From assembly GCA_020636405.1 (NCBI GenBank), contig JACJXW010000005.1, positions 992,001-1,056,000 of the forward strand: DNA of 64,000 bases, given 5' to 3'. The position numbers and the translations under genes are program-made. How positions within the stretch are numbered: the first letter of the stretch is position 1; each line of letters begins with the position of its first letter. Source of the DNA: Lewinellaceae bacterium. GTDB taxonomy: Bacteria > Bacteroidota > Bacteroidia > Chitinophagales > Saprospiraceae. The notes below the pieces were generated by a model. That model was not told where the DNA came from, ran no database searches, and was given only the letters and a program-made list of their open reading frames with translations. Below, piece by piece: positions 16,241-25,037 of the stretch.

Positions 16241-18322
16241 ATGAACTGGCGGGAATATCCGATGGCCCGCCTGTTGCTGCCATTCGTTGTAGGTGTTGGT
16301 ATGGAAGCGTTGGGGCAGGAGTGGCTGCAGTGGGTAACTCTCATCGCACTGATTGTTCTTCTTTCTCTTCTTGCCTACTGGCAACGGCCGGGCCGGCGCT
16401 TCTCCCGGCGCTGGTGGTTCGGTTCGGTTCTCTACCTTTGGTTATTCTTTTTCGGCATTCTGCTGGCCCATTTCCACGATGAACGCCGCCACCCCGGCTA
16501 CCCGGCACCCCTGCCGGAAGGGGAAAGCCTGCTGCTAGGGCGGGTGAGTGCGCTGGAGCCTACCGCCAGCAAACTGCGGCTGGCAGTCGGGCTACGGGCA
16601 GTAGCTGAACCCTCCGGGATACTGCAGGAGGCGAGCGGCCAATTTCTGGCCTATCTGGACATTACTGCCAGGAGCCGTGAACTGCAACCGGGCGATATGC
16701 TGCTGTTGAGTGCAAAACTGCAGCCCATCCCGAAGCCGCTCAACCCCAAAGCTTTTGACTACCGGCGCTACCTGCATTATCAAAATATACATTATCAGGC
16801 CTTTGTCGGGGAAGGGGGTTGGCGGTTGCTGGAACATCGGCCGAGCCTGGCCAACCGGGTGCGAAAATGGCGTATGGGCTGCATTGGGGTAATGCGGCGC
16901 CATTTGCGAACCGAGAATGAATTCGCGGTGGCGGCTGCACTCATCCTGGGATACAAGGCCGAGCTTTCCGATGAAACGCGCAATGCCTACGCCCATACCG
17001 GCGCTATGCACGTGCTAGCGGTCTCCGGCCTGCACGTCGGCATCATCCAACTGATCGTTTCCTTCCTGCTGGGGCTGTTACGGCTGCGCTGGCGGTATTG
17101 GCCCCCGCTGCGCACTTTGCTGCTGCTGGGGTGCATTTGGGCATTTGCCCTGTTGACGGGGGCCTCGCCCTCGGTGCTGCGCGCCGCTACCCTTTTTTCT
17201 TTTCTTTCCGTAGGGCAGGCCATGCGCCGCCGCACCAGCATCTACAATACGCTGGCGGCTTCGGCATTCCTGCTGCTTTGCATCGACCCTTACCTTTTGT
17301 TTAACGTCGGTTTTCAGTTGTCCTACCTGGCAGTCCTTGGAATTGTGTACTTCCAGCCGCTCTTTTACCGGAGGTGGTACATCGAAAACCGGGTGGGCGA
17401 TTATTTGTGGAAGCTGCTTTGCGTGTCACTGGCCGCTCAATTGTCCACGCTGCCCCTGAGCCTGTATTACTTCCACCAGTTCCCGCTTTACTTTTGGCTC
17501 TCCGGGCTGGTGGTGGTGCCGGCGGCGGCCCTTATCCTGTCTTCCGGGCTGGCGCTCTTCGCCTTGCACCTTGCGCCGGTAGCGGGGGTGCTGGCCGGCA
17601 AGTTCCTGTATGGAATTACCTGGATGGTGAATGCCGTTATTTTCCTGATACAACAGATACCCGGCGGGCTGATCGAGGGCTTCTGGATCGGGGCGGAGGT
17701 AGTCTTGTTGCTGTACCTGGCCCTGTTGAGCACGGTGGTGGCAATTGAAAGCCGGAGTTTCCGATGGGTAACCGGTGCATTGGGCTGCCTGTTGGGTGTC
17801 GCCGTTCTCCATGCCGGCAGGGAGATACAGGTGCACCACCAGCGGGCCCTGGCGGTTTACCACCTGCCCCGTACTACTGCCCTTATGCTTTTTGAAGGCA
17901 AAGAGGCTCATCTTTTGGCCAGCGAAAACCTCCCGGAAAAACAACTGGATTATGCGGCGCTGAACTACCGCTGGTACCGAAAGGCCGCCCTGTCCACCCG
18001 GCAGCCGCTTTCGGGGCAGGCGCAGGGGAAGGAGTGGTGGTACCGGGAGGGGGCTTTGCAATACGGGCCCTACCGGCTGCTGGCCGTTGCGGACAGGGAT
18101 ATGTTGCCTGCCAGCGAGGGGCTGGCCGTGGATATCGCCCTGCTCCGCAATGGAGTGGATGTCGAACTGGAGGAACTGTGGCAAAAAACAGGCTTCCGCC
18201 TGGCGCTCATCGATGGCTCCAACCCGCCCTGGAGGGCCAGGAAATGGATCGAACAGGCACGGGAACTGGGAGTGGATTGCCATTATACGGGGGCGGAGGG
18301 GGCGTGGGTTCAGGAGTGGTAG
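16241..18322 (+). CDS. comEC: ComEC/Rec2 family DNA-uptake channel
   Basis: 693 residues, strongly hydrophobic. An N-terminal DUF4131-type region (helices at about 8-90, then the soluble LLLGRVSALEP ... LNPKAFDYRRYLHYQNIHYQ segment) leads into the Competence domain with its hallmark THTGAMHVLAVSGLHVGI-like block (here AYAHTGAMHVLAVSGLHVGI near residue 250) and GASPSVLRA. About ten helices form the inner-membrane channel for single-stranded DNA. After about residue 510 there is only a short soluble tail and no metallo-beta-lactamase HxHxDH domain, a reduced form often seen in Bacteroidota. The helix-hairpin-helix gene at 18625 strengthens a natural-transformation role. Confidence 0.9.
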   Translation: MNWREYPMARLLLPFVVGVGMEALGQEWLQWVTLIALIVLLSLLAYWQRPGRRFSRRWWFGSVLYLWLFFFGILLAHFHDERRHPGYPAPLPEGESLLLGRVSALEPTASKLRLAVGLRAVAEPSGILQEASGQFLAYLDITARSRELQPGDMLLLSAKLQPIPKPLNPKAFDYRRYLHYQNIHYQAFVGEGGWRLLEHRPSLANRVRKWRMGCIGVMRRHLRTENEFAVAAALILGYKAELSDETRNAYAHTGAMHVLAVSGLHVGIIQLIVSFLLGLLRLRWRYWPPLRTLLLLGCIWAFALLTGASPSVLRAATLFSFLSVGQAMRRRTSIYNTLAASAFLLLCIDPYLLFNVGFQLSYLAVLGIVYFQPLFYRRWYIENRVGDYLWKLLCVSLAAQLSTLPLSLYYFHQFPLYFWLSGLVVVPAAALILSSGLALFALHLAPVAGVLAGKFLYGITWMVNAVIFLIQQIPGGLIEGFWIGAEVVLLLYLALLSTVVAIESRSFRWVTGALGCLLGVAVLHAGREIQVHHQRALAVYHLPRTTALMLFEGKEAHLLASENLPEKQLDYAALNYRWYRKAALSTRQPLSGQAQGKEWWYREGALQYGPYRLLAVADRDMLPASEGLAVDIALLRNGVDVELEELWQKTGFRLALIDGSNPPWRARKWIEQARELGVDCHYTGAEGAWVQEW

Positions 18323-18329
18323 GGGGGCG

Positions 18330-18369
18330 TTTGGAGGTTTGGACGTTTGGATGTTGGGACGTTTGGACA
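18330..18369. repeat. five 8-bp tandem units after comEC
   Basis: TTTGGAGG, TTTGGACG, TTTGGATG, TTGGGACG, TTTGGACA follow each other exactly, starting 8 bp after the comEC stop codon. Confidence 0.8.
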
Positions 18370-18487
18370 AGACAGACAGCAAAACGAACCATCAACTAGG
18401 GATAGGCCGATTTTCTGTGTTTTCTAGGCTACCCGTCTAAGGCTGGACACTATTGGAAGCCAAATGGTTGCGGATCCTCCTAAGCCA

Positions 18488-18508
18488 TTCCGACTTCCGA
18501 TTTCCGAC
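18488..18508. repeat. three 7-bp tandem units
   Basis: TTCCGAC, TTCCGAT, TTCCGAC in the comEC / HhH-protein spacer (302 bp). With the arrays at 18330 and 18567 they make up most of the recognisable content of this spacer. Confidence 0.6.
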
Positions 18509-18566
18509 TTTTGTCCAACGCTAGATCGGCAGCCGTTTTCTAAAAAAACTTGATTTTCAGGTATTG

Positions 18567-18594
18567 GCGAATAGCGAACAGCGAATTTCGAACA
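18567..18594. repeat. four 7-bp tandem units before the HhH gene
   Basis: GCGAATA, GCGAACA, GCGAATT, TCGAACA, ending 30 bp before the start codon at 18625. The unit differs from those of the two neighbouring arrays. Confidence 0.65.
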
Positions 18595-18624
18595 CCCCGT
18601 TAATTACAGGCAAAACCCAAAGCT

Positions 18625-19788
18625 ATGAGATCGTTTTTCCAGGAATACTTTTATTACAGCCGGGCGGAGCGCAATGGCGCCTTTGTGCTGGCCCTTCTTT
18701 GTGTGGTCTTTTTCCTCTTTCCGAGGGTGTATCCCCATTTCCGTAAGCACTCCGGCGGCGCTGGTTTTGAACAATACCAGGGAGAGGCTTTCGCTTTCTT
18801 TGATGCACTCCAGGCCATCGATAGTTCCACGCAGAGGCCGAGGGCCCAGTTGTTCTATTTTGACCCTAATACCATATCCATGGATAGCTTGTTGCTGTTG
18901 GGAGTGCCGCTGAAAACGGCGGGTACTATTATCCGGTACCGGGAAAAGGTGGGGCCTTTCCGTCGAACAGAAGATCTCAGGAAGATCTATTCGCTGGAAG
19001 AGGCAGATTACCAGCGGTTGGCGCCTTATATACGCCTGTTTGTCCATTCGGGAGCCGGGGCCCCAGCCCGGCAGGTGAAGATGCAGCGGGAAGAGGAAAA
19101 CACGCCCCTGCTTCAACCCTTTCCGTTTGACCCCAACACGGTTACGGAAGAAGAGCTGGGCCGTCTCGGACTGCCGGAGCGGCTGGCCCGTAATATCCTC
19201 AAATACCGGGAGAAAGGAGGGCGTTTTCGCGAGCCGGAAAGCCTGAAAAAGATCTATGGTATGGAGGAGGATACCTATCTCGCCCTGGCGCCCTTCATCC
19301 GGATCGGCGAACCGGCCCGGCTGCCCCGGAAAGCGGAGGCGGCGGAATCGGAGGAGGAGCGCCCCCAGGCTTATAGCGCTGTTCCTGCCACGCCGGTTGC
19401 CATCGATATCAACCGGGCGGATGAGCAGGCATGGCAACAGTTGTACGGCATAGGGCCGGGCTATGCCCGCCGCATCGTGCGGTTTCGGGAAAAACTGGGC
19501 GGCTTTGCCCATATCGGGCAGGTGGGAGAAACCTACGGCCTGCCCGACAGTACCTTTCAGCAGATACTCCCGCAACTGCGGATGTCTCCTGTGTTTCGGA
19601 AGCTCCATGTCAATACGGCGGATGCGGAAACCCTGAAAGCCCATCCCTACCTGGACTGGCGGATGGCCAACGCCATCGTCAATTACCGGGCGCAACACGG
19701 GCCGTTCGTGGGAATGGAGGATTTGCATAAGGTGAAAGCTTTACCAACGGATGTGGTAGAGCGGCTTGAGGCGTATGTGGCGTATTAG
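18625..19788 (+). CDS. ComEA-like helix-hairpin-helix protein with four HhH modules
   Basis: 387 residues. A single membrane anchor near the N-terminus (FVLALLCVVFFLFPRVYP, about 20-37) is followed by four HhH modules. They start near residues 80 (FDPNTISMDSLLLLGVPL), 165 (FDPNTVTEEELGRLGLPE), 257 (IDINRADEQAWQQLYGIG) and 329 (LHVNTADAETLKAHPYLD). Each has the pattern N-x-A/V...L...I...YR...GPF/GGF...L..(I/V). ComEA proteins usually have one or two modules. The anchor and modules fit a periplasmic double-stranded DNA receptor that feeds ComEC, encoded 302 bp upstream. Individual modules may have lost DNA contact; the third and fourth are closest to consensus. Confidence 0.85.
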   Translation: MRSFFQEYFYYSRAERNGAFVLALLCVVFFLFPRVYPHFRKHSGGAGFEQYQGEAFAFFDALQAIDSSTQRPRAQLFYFDPNTISMDSLLLLGVPLKTAGTIIRYREKVGPFRRTEDLRKIYSLEEADYQRLAPYIRLFVHSGAGAPARQVKMQREEENTPLLQPFPFDPNTVTEEELGRLGLPERLARNILKYREKGGRFREPESLKKIYGMEEDTYLALAPFIRIGEPARLPRKAEAAESEEERPQAYSAVPATPVAIDINRADEQAWQQLYGIGPGYARRIVRFREKLGGFAHIGQVGETYGLPDSTFQQILPQLRMSPVFRKLHVNTADAETLKAHPYLDWRMANAIVNYRAQHGPFVGMEDLHKVKALPTDVVERLEAYVAY

Positions 19789-19888
19789 GCTTGAAGCTTG
19801 TTAGCGAATTGGCAACAATGTTTAGAATTTGCCCCATACGGTCATAATAATTAACTTACTACACACATTTATCTGCCGACTTCGTATA

Positions 19889-19909
19889 CCGAAGCTTCAG
19901 CGAAGGCAC
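19889..19909 (-). repeat. REP-like element copy A
   Basis: On the minus strand this reads GTGCCTTCGCTGAAGCTTCG plus G, almost the same as the core inside the coding sequence at 21343-21364. A GTATACC/GGTATA pair surrounds it. Confidence 0.5.
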
Positions 19910-19939
19910 AAGCTTCAACGAGGTATAGGGTATTTGTCC

Positions 19940-19971
19940 TTTGGTGTTAGTGTTGCGCTAATTTACTTTTC
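19940..19971 (+). promoter_or_regulatory. Bacteroidota-type promoter for the gene at 20028
   Basis: TTTG at 19940-19943, a 20-bp spacer, then TACTTTTC at 19964-19971 (7 of 8 with TAnnTTTG), 56 bp before the start codon. Confidence 0.6.
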
Positions 19972-20027
19972 ACTGCCCGGGAGGAGTTCAGGCGGCGCTT
20001 TCCTCCCGGGCTTTCCATCATCTGGTT

Positions 20028-21635
20028 ATGAGGATTATTAGGTTATTTTTCGTCTATTTATTAGTGGTTCATTTGGTTCATTTGTCAATTGGGCAAAGTA
20101 CTTTTAGTTACCGGTTTAATTTTGGTTTTCCAGCTACAGTACTGACCAATGTAGTGGCAGCAGACAGCGCCTATTATATTTTAGGGGTAATGGCAGATTC
20201 TGTTCCGCCTTATAAAAAAGGCAACCTGTTTTTAAAAGCGAGCCTTGAAGGAGAAGTACAAATTGTAAAGACACTTAAAGATACAGCAAAGACCTATGAA
20301 ACCTGGTTTGGCAACTTAGCTTTTAACACAAAAGGCCAACTGGCGGCAAGCGGGTATTCTTTTGACAGTACTTCAAAATCCTTGCTTCTTCTGTTTAATA
20401 CGGAAGGCGACACTATCCTTACTGCAGGAAACCCCCATCCGGCCTACCCGGAGGTAAAGGGAGTTTTAAATCATGATTTCAAAATCCTGAACGATGGTTA
20501 TATTTTGATCAATGAAATAAACAACCCGGACGGCACTGGAGATATTGACATCGAGCTGTTAAAATTGGACACTGCCGGGCGTTTTGTGTGGAGCCAAACT
20601 TTCGGAATCACTTCCAGGGACGATACGCCACACAATGTCATTGTAGTTCCTGACGGTTATATCATTGCTGCCATTCGGGACAATACTAATATTGTTCGCC
20701 AGGATTACGAAGCCCGCAACCACATTTTCAAGCTCAACGAGCAGGGCAACATCCTATGGGAGTATTTTTCTCCTACTGGCGAGTTGCGAGGCAAGGAAGG
20801 CCGGGCTATTGCCACTAGTGATGGGGGGCTGCTGGTTTTCACCGGGCAGGGGGTGGAGGTGTATGTTAATCCTGATACCGGGCAGATGCGCTGGCACAAC
20901 TACGCATTTAAGCTGGACTCCAGCCTGCAGGAGGAATGGAGTGTATTGATAAGGGATTCCTTGCCAGCCATTTCTCCCAACAACCAGCTTACTTCCGGAA
21001 TAGAGCTACAGGACGGCAGCGGCTACGCCGTTGCCGGCAACCTGATTGCCCGCACCTCTAAAAACTGGTTTTTCAGCGGCGTACTAGCCAAAATATCTCC
21101 CGATGGCGTTTTGCTTTGGAAGCGCTATTACCAGCACATCGCCGGCGAGGGCCCCCGCCACTACATCAACGACTTGGCCCAGGCCCCCGACGGCGGCTTC
21201 ATCATGGCCGGCGAAGTGCGCGACACCGTCAATGCACCCCGCCAGCAGGGCTGGCTGCTGAAGGTGGACGAATACGGCTGCCTGGTGCCGGGCTGTGAGT
21301 TGGTGAGTTCAGTGGAGGAGCCAAAGTCATCGGACGACTCGCATGCCTTCGCCGAAGGCTTCGGCAGCCGGAGGAAGCCGTCAGATGACTGCACGCTGCT
21401 GCTCTACCCCAACCCGGCAGGTGAGGAATTGCAAGTGTATTTCACCGGCCCGGCAGGCGACGAACACCACTTCCGCATCCTGGACGCCCAGGGGCGGGAA
21501 TGGCGGCGGTTCGCCACCCGCCTTCCGGAGGTAACGTTGCTGGTGGAGGTGGGGGAGTTGCCAGGCGGGGTGTACTTTTTGCAGTATCTGCGGGACGGAA
21601 GAGCAGTGCGGGTGGAGCGGTTTGTGAAGCGGTAG
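20028..21635 (+). CDS. secreted protein with T9SS sorting domain, propeller-like body
   Basis: 535 residues. Signal peptide MRIIRLFFVYLLVVHLVHLS, then about 400 residues of repeated strand motifs such as DGYILINEINN, DGYIIAAIRDN, DGGLLVFTGQG and DGGFIMAGEVRD. They recall delta-60/PQQ-like beta-propeller blades, each with a DG(G/Y) turn. A linker near 425-455 leads to a type A T9SS sorting domain (LLYPNPAGEELQVYF ... LPGGVYFLQYL ... VERFVKR). The linker contains an in-frame REP-like hairpin (21326-21389) coding SSDDSHAFAEGFGSRRKPSD, which looks like an insertion between body and sorting domain. Surface or extracellular location is likely; the ligand is unknown. Confidence 0.75.
   Translation: MRIIRLFFVYLLVVHLVHLSIGQSTFSYRFNFGFPATVLTNVVAADSAYYILGVMADSVPPYKKGNLFLKASLEGEVQIVKTLKDTAKTYETWFGNLAFNTKGQLAASGYSFDSTSKSLLLLFNTEGDTILTAGNPHPAYPEVKGVLNHDFKILNDGYILINEINNPDGTGDIDIELLKLDTAGRFVWSQTFGITSRDDTPHNVIVVPDGYIIAAIRDNTNIVRQDYEARNHIFKLNEQGNILWEYFSPTGELRGKEGRAIATSDGGLLVFTGQGVEVYVNPDTGQMRWHNYAFKLDSSLQEEWSVLIRDSLPAISPNNQLTSGIELQDGSGYAVAGNLIARTSKNWFFSGVLAKISPDGVLLWKRYYQHIAGEGPRHYINDLAQAPDGGFIMAGEVRDTVNAPRQQGWLLKVDEYGCLVPGCELVSSVEEPKSSDDSHAFAEGFGSRRKPSDDCTLLLYPNPAGEELQVYFTGPAGDEHHFRILDAQGREWRRFATRLPEVTLLVEVGELPGGVYFLQYLRDGRAVRVERFVKR
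21326..21389 (+). repeat. REP-like palindromic element captured in frame (copy B)
   Basis: Outer arms GTCATCGGACG (21326-21336) and CGTCAGATGAC (21379-21389) differ at one position. Inner arms GCCTTCG (21345-21351) and CGAAGGC (21353-21359) are perfect. The core ATGCCTTCGCCGAAGGCTTC (from 21343) matches copy A at 19889-19909. Confidence 0.6.
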
Positions 21636-21636
21636 T

Positions 21637-21780
21637 GTGAGCTGACAACTTTCCGTTGTCTGCTCACTTCAGAAGTAAAGCCAGCAGACAACTTCTCATT
21701 GGCTGCTGGCGTGTATTTGAGCTGGTAGCATTCTCCGGCCACCGGAGCCGTTAGCGACGGCATGCGAGTTGTCCGCTCAC
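21637..21780. repeat. 144-bp composite palindromic element with terminal inverted repeats
   Basis: GTGAGCTGACAACT (21637-21650) and AGTTGTCCGCTCAC (21767-21780) are inverted ends matching 13 of 14. Inside are a hairpin 21637-21667, a perfect 10-bp pair GTTGTCTGCT (21655) / AGCAGACAAC (21683), CCAGCAG/CTGCTGG, and CTCCGG/CCGGAG. It fills the space between two convergent genes and may act as a bidirectional terminator or be a MITE-like repeat. Confidence 0.55.
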
Positions 21781-21791
21781 TTCTACTCCAA

Positions 21792-23018
21792 TCAAGCCTT
21801 TTTCAGTTCCACCACCGTCACCTCCGGCAAAATCCCCACGCGGCCCGGATATCCAAGGTAGCCCAGCCCGCGGTTGACGTAGAGGTACTGTTCGTCTTGC
21901 TGGTATAGCCCTGCCCATTGCTTGTAGACATACTTGATCGGGCTCCATTTGATCCAGCCGGGGATCTCGACGCCGAACTGCATGCCGTGGGTATGGCCGG
22001 AGAAAGTAAGGGCAATGTCGGAGTAGTTTTTGGTTACCTGGTCGTGCCAGTGGGTGGGGTCGTGGGAGAGCAGCAGTTTGAGCGGCGCTTCTTCCGCCCC
22101 TTCATAAGCTTTGTTCAGGTCGCCGTACTTTGGGAAACGAGGGTGGGCAGAGTAGTTTTCCACGCCGAGCACCGCCACTTTCTCTCCGTTGATCTCTACC
22201 AGGCGGTTCTCGTTGAGGAGCAGGTCCCAGCCCATTTGGCGGTGGGCATTTTTCAGGCTTTCCATATTCTCCTCCTTGTCCTCCGGCCGGTCCCAGCGGT
22301 GGTAGTCGCCGTAGTCGTGGTTGCCGAGTACGGAGTAGACACCGTGTTTGGCCCGGATGCCGCCGAATATTTCAATAAAAGGTTCTACCTCTTTGGCGAT
22401 GCTGTTGACCAGGTCTCCGGTGAAGAACACCAGGTCGGCTTTCTGCTGGTTGATGATGCGGATGGCATTTTCCACCGGTTCCTTGAGCAGGAAGCTGCCC
22501 GAGTGAATATCGGATATCTGTACGATGCGCAACCCGTTGAGGGCTTCCGGCAGGTTCTTCAGGCGGACGGTCTCCTTAAAGACCGTGTAGCGGTAGGGGT
22601 TTCGGACCATCCCGTAGATCAGCGACACAAACGGAATGCCCCCGATGAGAAGGCTCAACTGGGCCAGGAAGCGCGAACGGCTGGCGTCGTAGGTTCCAGC
22701 GCCGGCGAAGTAATTGTAGGCCATCAGGGCGCCCCGCCGCAGGTCGTCGATGAACAGGATGCTGACCACCAGCATCTTGGAGATGTAGATGATGAAGAAC
22801 AGCGTTCGGATGACGGTAAGGAAATTCTTGTGCACCCCTTCGGTGAGGCCGTTGGCAGATGCGAGCATCCAGGCGGCCAGGGCAATGGGTACCATCCAGT
22901 GGAGGGAATAGGCCAGGATACGCATCAGCGAGGGCCAGCCGTTGGCAAGGGTGCGGACGGCCTGAAAGGCGTACCAGTCCAGCAACAAAATGAATACAAT
23001 GGTGATAAGCAGGCGCAT
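21792..23018 (-). CDS. membrane-anchored metallophosphoesterase (YkuE-like)
   Basis: 408 residues. Four or so N-terminal membrane helices (about 1-135) precede a calcineurin-like phosphoesterase domain (about 150-408) with all metal motifs: QISDIHSG, FFTGDLVN, LGNHDYGD, LLSHDP and TFSGHTHGMQ. Relatives such as B. subtilis YkuE are metal-dependent phosphatases; some act on cyclic nucleotides, nucleotide-sugar lipids or phospholipid headgroups. The active site probably faces the cytoplasm or periplasm next to the membrane; the substrate cannot be told. The final residues (VTVVELKKA) run up to the 144-bp palindromic element. Confidence 0.88.
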   Translation of the reverse strand: MRLLITIVFILLLDWYAFQAVRTLANGWPSLMRILAYSLHWMVPIALAAWMLASANGLTEGVHKNFLTVIRTLFFIIYISKMLVVSILFIDDLRRGALMAYNYFAGAGTYDASRSRFLAQLSLLIGGIPFVSLIYGMVRNPYRYTVFKETVRLKNLPEALNGLRIVQISDIHSGSFLLKEPVENAIRIINQQKADLVFFTGDLVNSIAKEVEPFIEIFGGIRAKHGVYSVLGNHDYGDYHRWDRPEDKEENMESLKNAHRQMGWDLLLNENRLVEINGEKVAVLGVENYSAHPRFPKYGDLNKAYEGAEEAPLKLLLSHDPTHWHDQVTKNYSDIALTFSGHTHGMQFGVEIPGWIKWSPIKYVYKQWAGLYQQDEQYLYVNRGLGYLGYPGRVGILPEVTVVELKKA

Positions 23019-23438
23019 GAACTTAATAAGTGGTTTTAAAAAACTCTTTGTCCATTTGGCAAAGAGGGGTTGATAATAATAGTCACTAAACTCTATAAAT
23101 GCCTTTAAGGCTCAATTAGTTGAGATTTATCGATTAAGAGTTTGCTAAAAAAATTATCAACAGCCTTGAGATTTGAATCTACACTGATGGTAGCCGGGCG
23201 GGGATAACCGGCCAAAAAAATACAAGCCGCCCTAAAATTTCTTTTTCCAGGTAACCGTTTGAGGCAAACCCAAATAAAGGAGTGAAAATTAGTTTCTACC
23301 AGATGACGGCCCCGGCATAGGAAATTTGGAGGAAGAGTAAGGAGCAGGGCTGGAATGAAATTAAAACCAACAATTCAGAATAATATTTTTTCAATGACAT
23401 AAATCATCTTTATAAACAAAATAAAATTTGCATTTTAG

Positions 23439-23470
23439 TTTGAATCCTATCCCCAAACAGCCTAATTTTG
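23439..23470 (+). promoter_or_regulatory. consensus Bacteroidota promoter
   Basis: TTTG (23439-23442), 20-bp spacer, TAATTTTG (23463-23470): a perfect match to TTTG-N20-TAnnTTTG. It drives the barrel gene at 23551 with an 80-nt leader. The rest of the 532-bp spacer 23019-23550 shows no gene; it is AT-rich with one GC-rich patch near 23190-23215. Confidence 0.8.
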
Positions 23471-23550
23471 TGCCGACAATCCGGAAGCACCTTTTTGCAA
23501 AAGCCGGGTAGGCGCCCGAAGAATACAAAAACAAAAAATAACGAAATTCC

Positions 23551-24117
23551 ATGAAAAGACTGATGATCCTGATGGCAGTACTGGTGTTAGCGCTCTCCAT
23601 TACGAACGCCCAAACGACATTCAAGAAAGGGGATATTGAACTGGCTGCCGGTATCGGCCTGTTCCCCACTTTTGCCAAAGACAATGCTACAACTACGATC
23701 CCGCCGGTAAGCGCCCGCTTCAACCTGCGGCTGGCCCCCAACTTCAGCCTGGGCGCCTACGCCGCCTACTCCTCGTCGGAGGCCCATCAGGTAGGCCTTC
23801 CGGGAGGTGCTGTCCGGGACGTGAGCAACGAATTTTACGTCCTTGGGTTGCGCGCTGCTGCTCATACCAACCGCATGGACAACTGGGACATCTACGGCGG
23901 CGCTATGCTGGGCTACAACATTCCCAAAGTGGACGAAACCATAACCAAAGAAAAGAGTGATATCGACGGCCCGACTTTCAGCCGCCCGGCAGAAAATAAG
24001 GTTACCTACAGCGCCTTTGTCGGCGCCAGCTATTACCCCATGAAAAATATCGGCCTGTTCGCTGAGGTAGGATACGGCATTTCCATCTTCAATATGGGCG
24101 TCAGCCTGAAATTGTAA
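23551..24117 (+). CDS. small outer-membrane beta-barrel protein
   Basis: 188 residues. Signal peptide MKRLMILMAVLVLALSITNA, then an eight-strand OmpX/OmpW-size barrel: IELAAGIGLFPTF, VSARFNLRLAPNFSLGAYAAY, YVLGLRAAAHTN, WDIYGGAMLGYNI, VTYSAFVGASYYP and the closing GISIFNMGVSLKL. It has a near-perfect promoter 80 bp upstream, so expression is probably strong. No further function can be read from the sequence. kdsA follows after 71 bp and could be co-transcribed. Confidence 0.75.
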   Translation: MKRLMILMAVLVLALSITNAQTTFKKGDIELAAGIGLFPTFAKDNATTTIPPVSARFNLRLAPNFSLGAYAAYSSSEAHQVGLPGGAVRDVSNEFYVLGLRAAAHTNRMDNWDIYGGAMLGYNIPKVDETITKEKSDIDGPTFSRPAENKVTYSAFVGASYYPMKNIGLFAEVGYGISIFNMGVSLKL

Positions 24118-24188
24118 GGAGGAAGGCCACCCAAAAACTTGTAAATGCCTGCAAGAGGCTATACTTTGCGGGGCAAAAACCATAGGCC

Positions 24189-25013
24189 ATGAAATTAGAC
24201 CAGATCCCCCGCCTGAAGAACCTCGACAGCGGCAATTTTTTCCTCATCGCCGGCCCCTGCGCCATCGAGGGGGAAGAGATGGCCTTTGAGATCGCGGAAT
24301 ACGTCCATGGCCTTTGCCACCGCCTGCAGATCCCCTACATCTTCAAGGGGTCTTACCGGAAGGCCAACCGCTCGCGGCTGGATTCCTTCACCGGCATAGG
24401 CGATGAAAAGGCCCTGAATATATTGAAAGCTATCGGCAAGCAATACGATATCCCGGTAACGACCGATATCCACGCCGATGCGGAGGCGGCCCTGGCCGCC
24501 GAATACGTTGACATTCTGCAGATCCCCGCTTTTCTGTGCCGCCAGACGAGCCTGCTCACCGCCGCCGCTGAAACCGGCAAGGTGGTCAACATCAAAAAAG
24601 GACAGTTCGTCAGCCCGGAAGCCATGCGTTTTGCCATGGAAAAGGTCCGGGAAGCGGGTAACGAAAAGGTGATCCTGACAGAACGCGGCACTACCTTCGG
24701 TTACCAGGACCTGGTGATCGACTACCGGGGCATTCCCACCATGCAGTCGTTCGGCGCTACCGTAGTGCTCGATTGTACCCACTCGCTGCAACAGCCCAAC
24801 CAGGCCAGCGGGGTTACCGGTGGGCGCCCGGCGCTCATCGGGGCGGTCGCCCGCGCCGGTATCGCCGTAGGCGCCGACGGCCTTTTCATCGAAACGCATC
24901 CCCGGCCCTCGGAAGCCAAATCGGATGGCGCCAACATGCTGCCCATGGGCCGCCTGGAAGCCCTGCTCGAAAGCCTGGTGAGGATACGGGAGGCGGTAGT
25001 TCGGGAATCGTGA
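24189..25013 (+). CDS. kdsA: 3-deoxy-8-phosphooctulonate synthase (metal-dependent class)
   Basis: 274 residues. Condenses arabinose-5-phosphate with phosphoenolpyruvate to make KDO-8-phosphate for lipopolysaccharide, in the cytoplasm. Family motifs along the barrel: FFLIAGPCAIEGEEMA (20-35), KGSYRKANRSR, VTTDIHADAEA, LQIPAFLCRQT, NIKKGQF, LTERGTTFGY, DCTHSLQQPNQASG and ETHPRPSEAKSDG. The Cys in AGPCAIE (residue 24) marks the metal-dependent class seen in Aquifex; the E. coli enzyme has Asn there. Length is normal. The stop codon sits inside the start of a long inverted 7-8-bp repeat array. No kdsB or kdsD lies nearby. Confidence 0.95.
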   Translation: MKLDQIPRLKNLDSGNFFLIAGPCAIEGEEMAFEIAEYVHGLCHRLQIPYIFKGSYRKANRSRLDSFTGIGDEKALNILKAIGKQYDIPVTTDIHADAEAALAAEYVDILQIPAFLCRQTSLLTAAAETGKVVNIKKGQFVSPEAMRFAMEKVREAGNEKVILTERGTTFGYQDLVIDYRGIPTMQSFGATVVLDCTHSLQQPNQASGVTGGRPALIGAVARAGIAVGADGLFIETHPRPSEAKSDGANMLPMGRLEALLESLVRIREAVVRES

Positions 25014-25037
25014 TTCGGGAATCGTTGATTGGAAACC

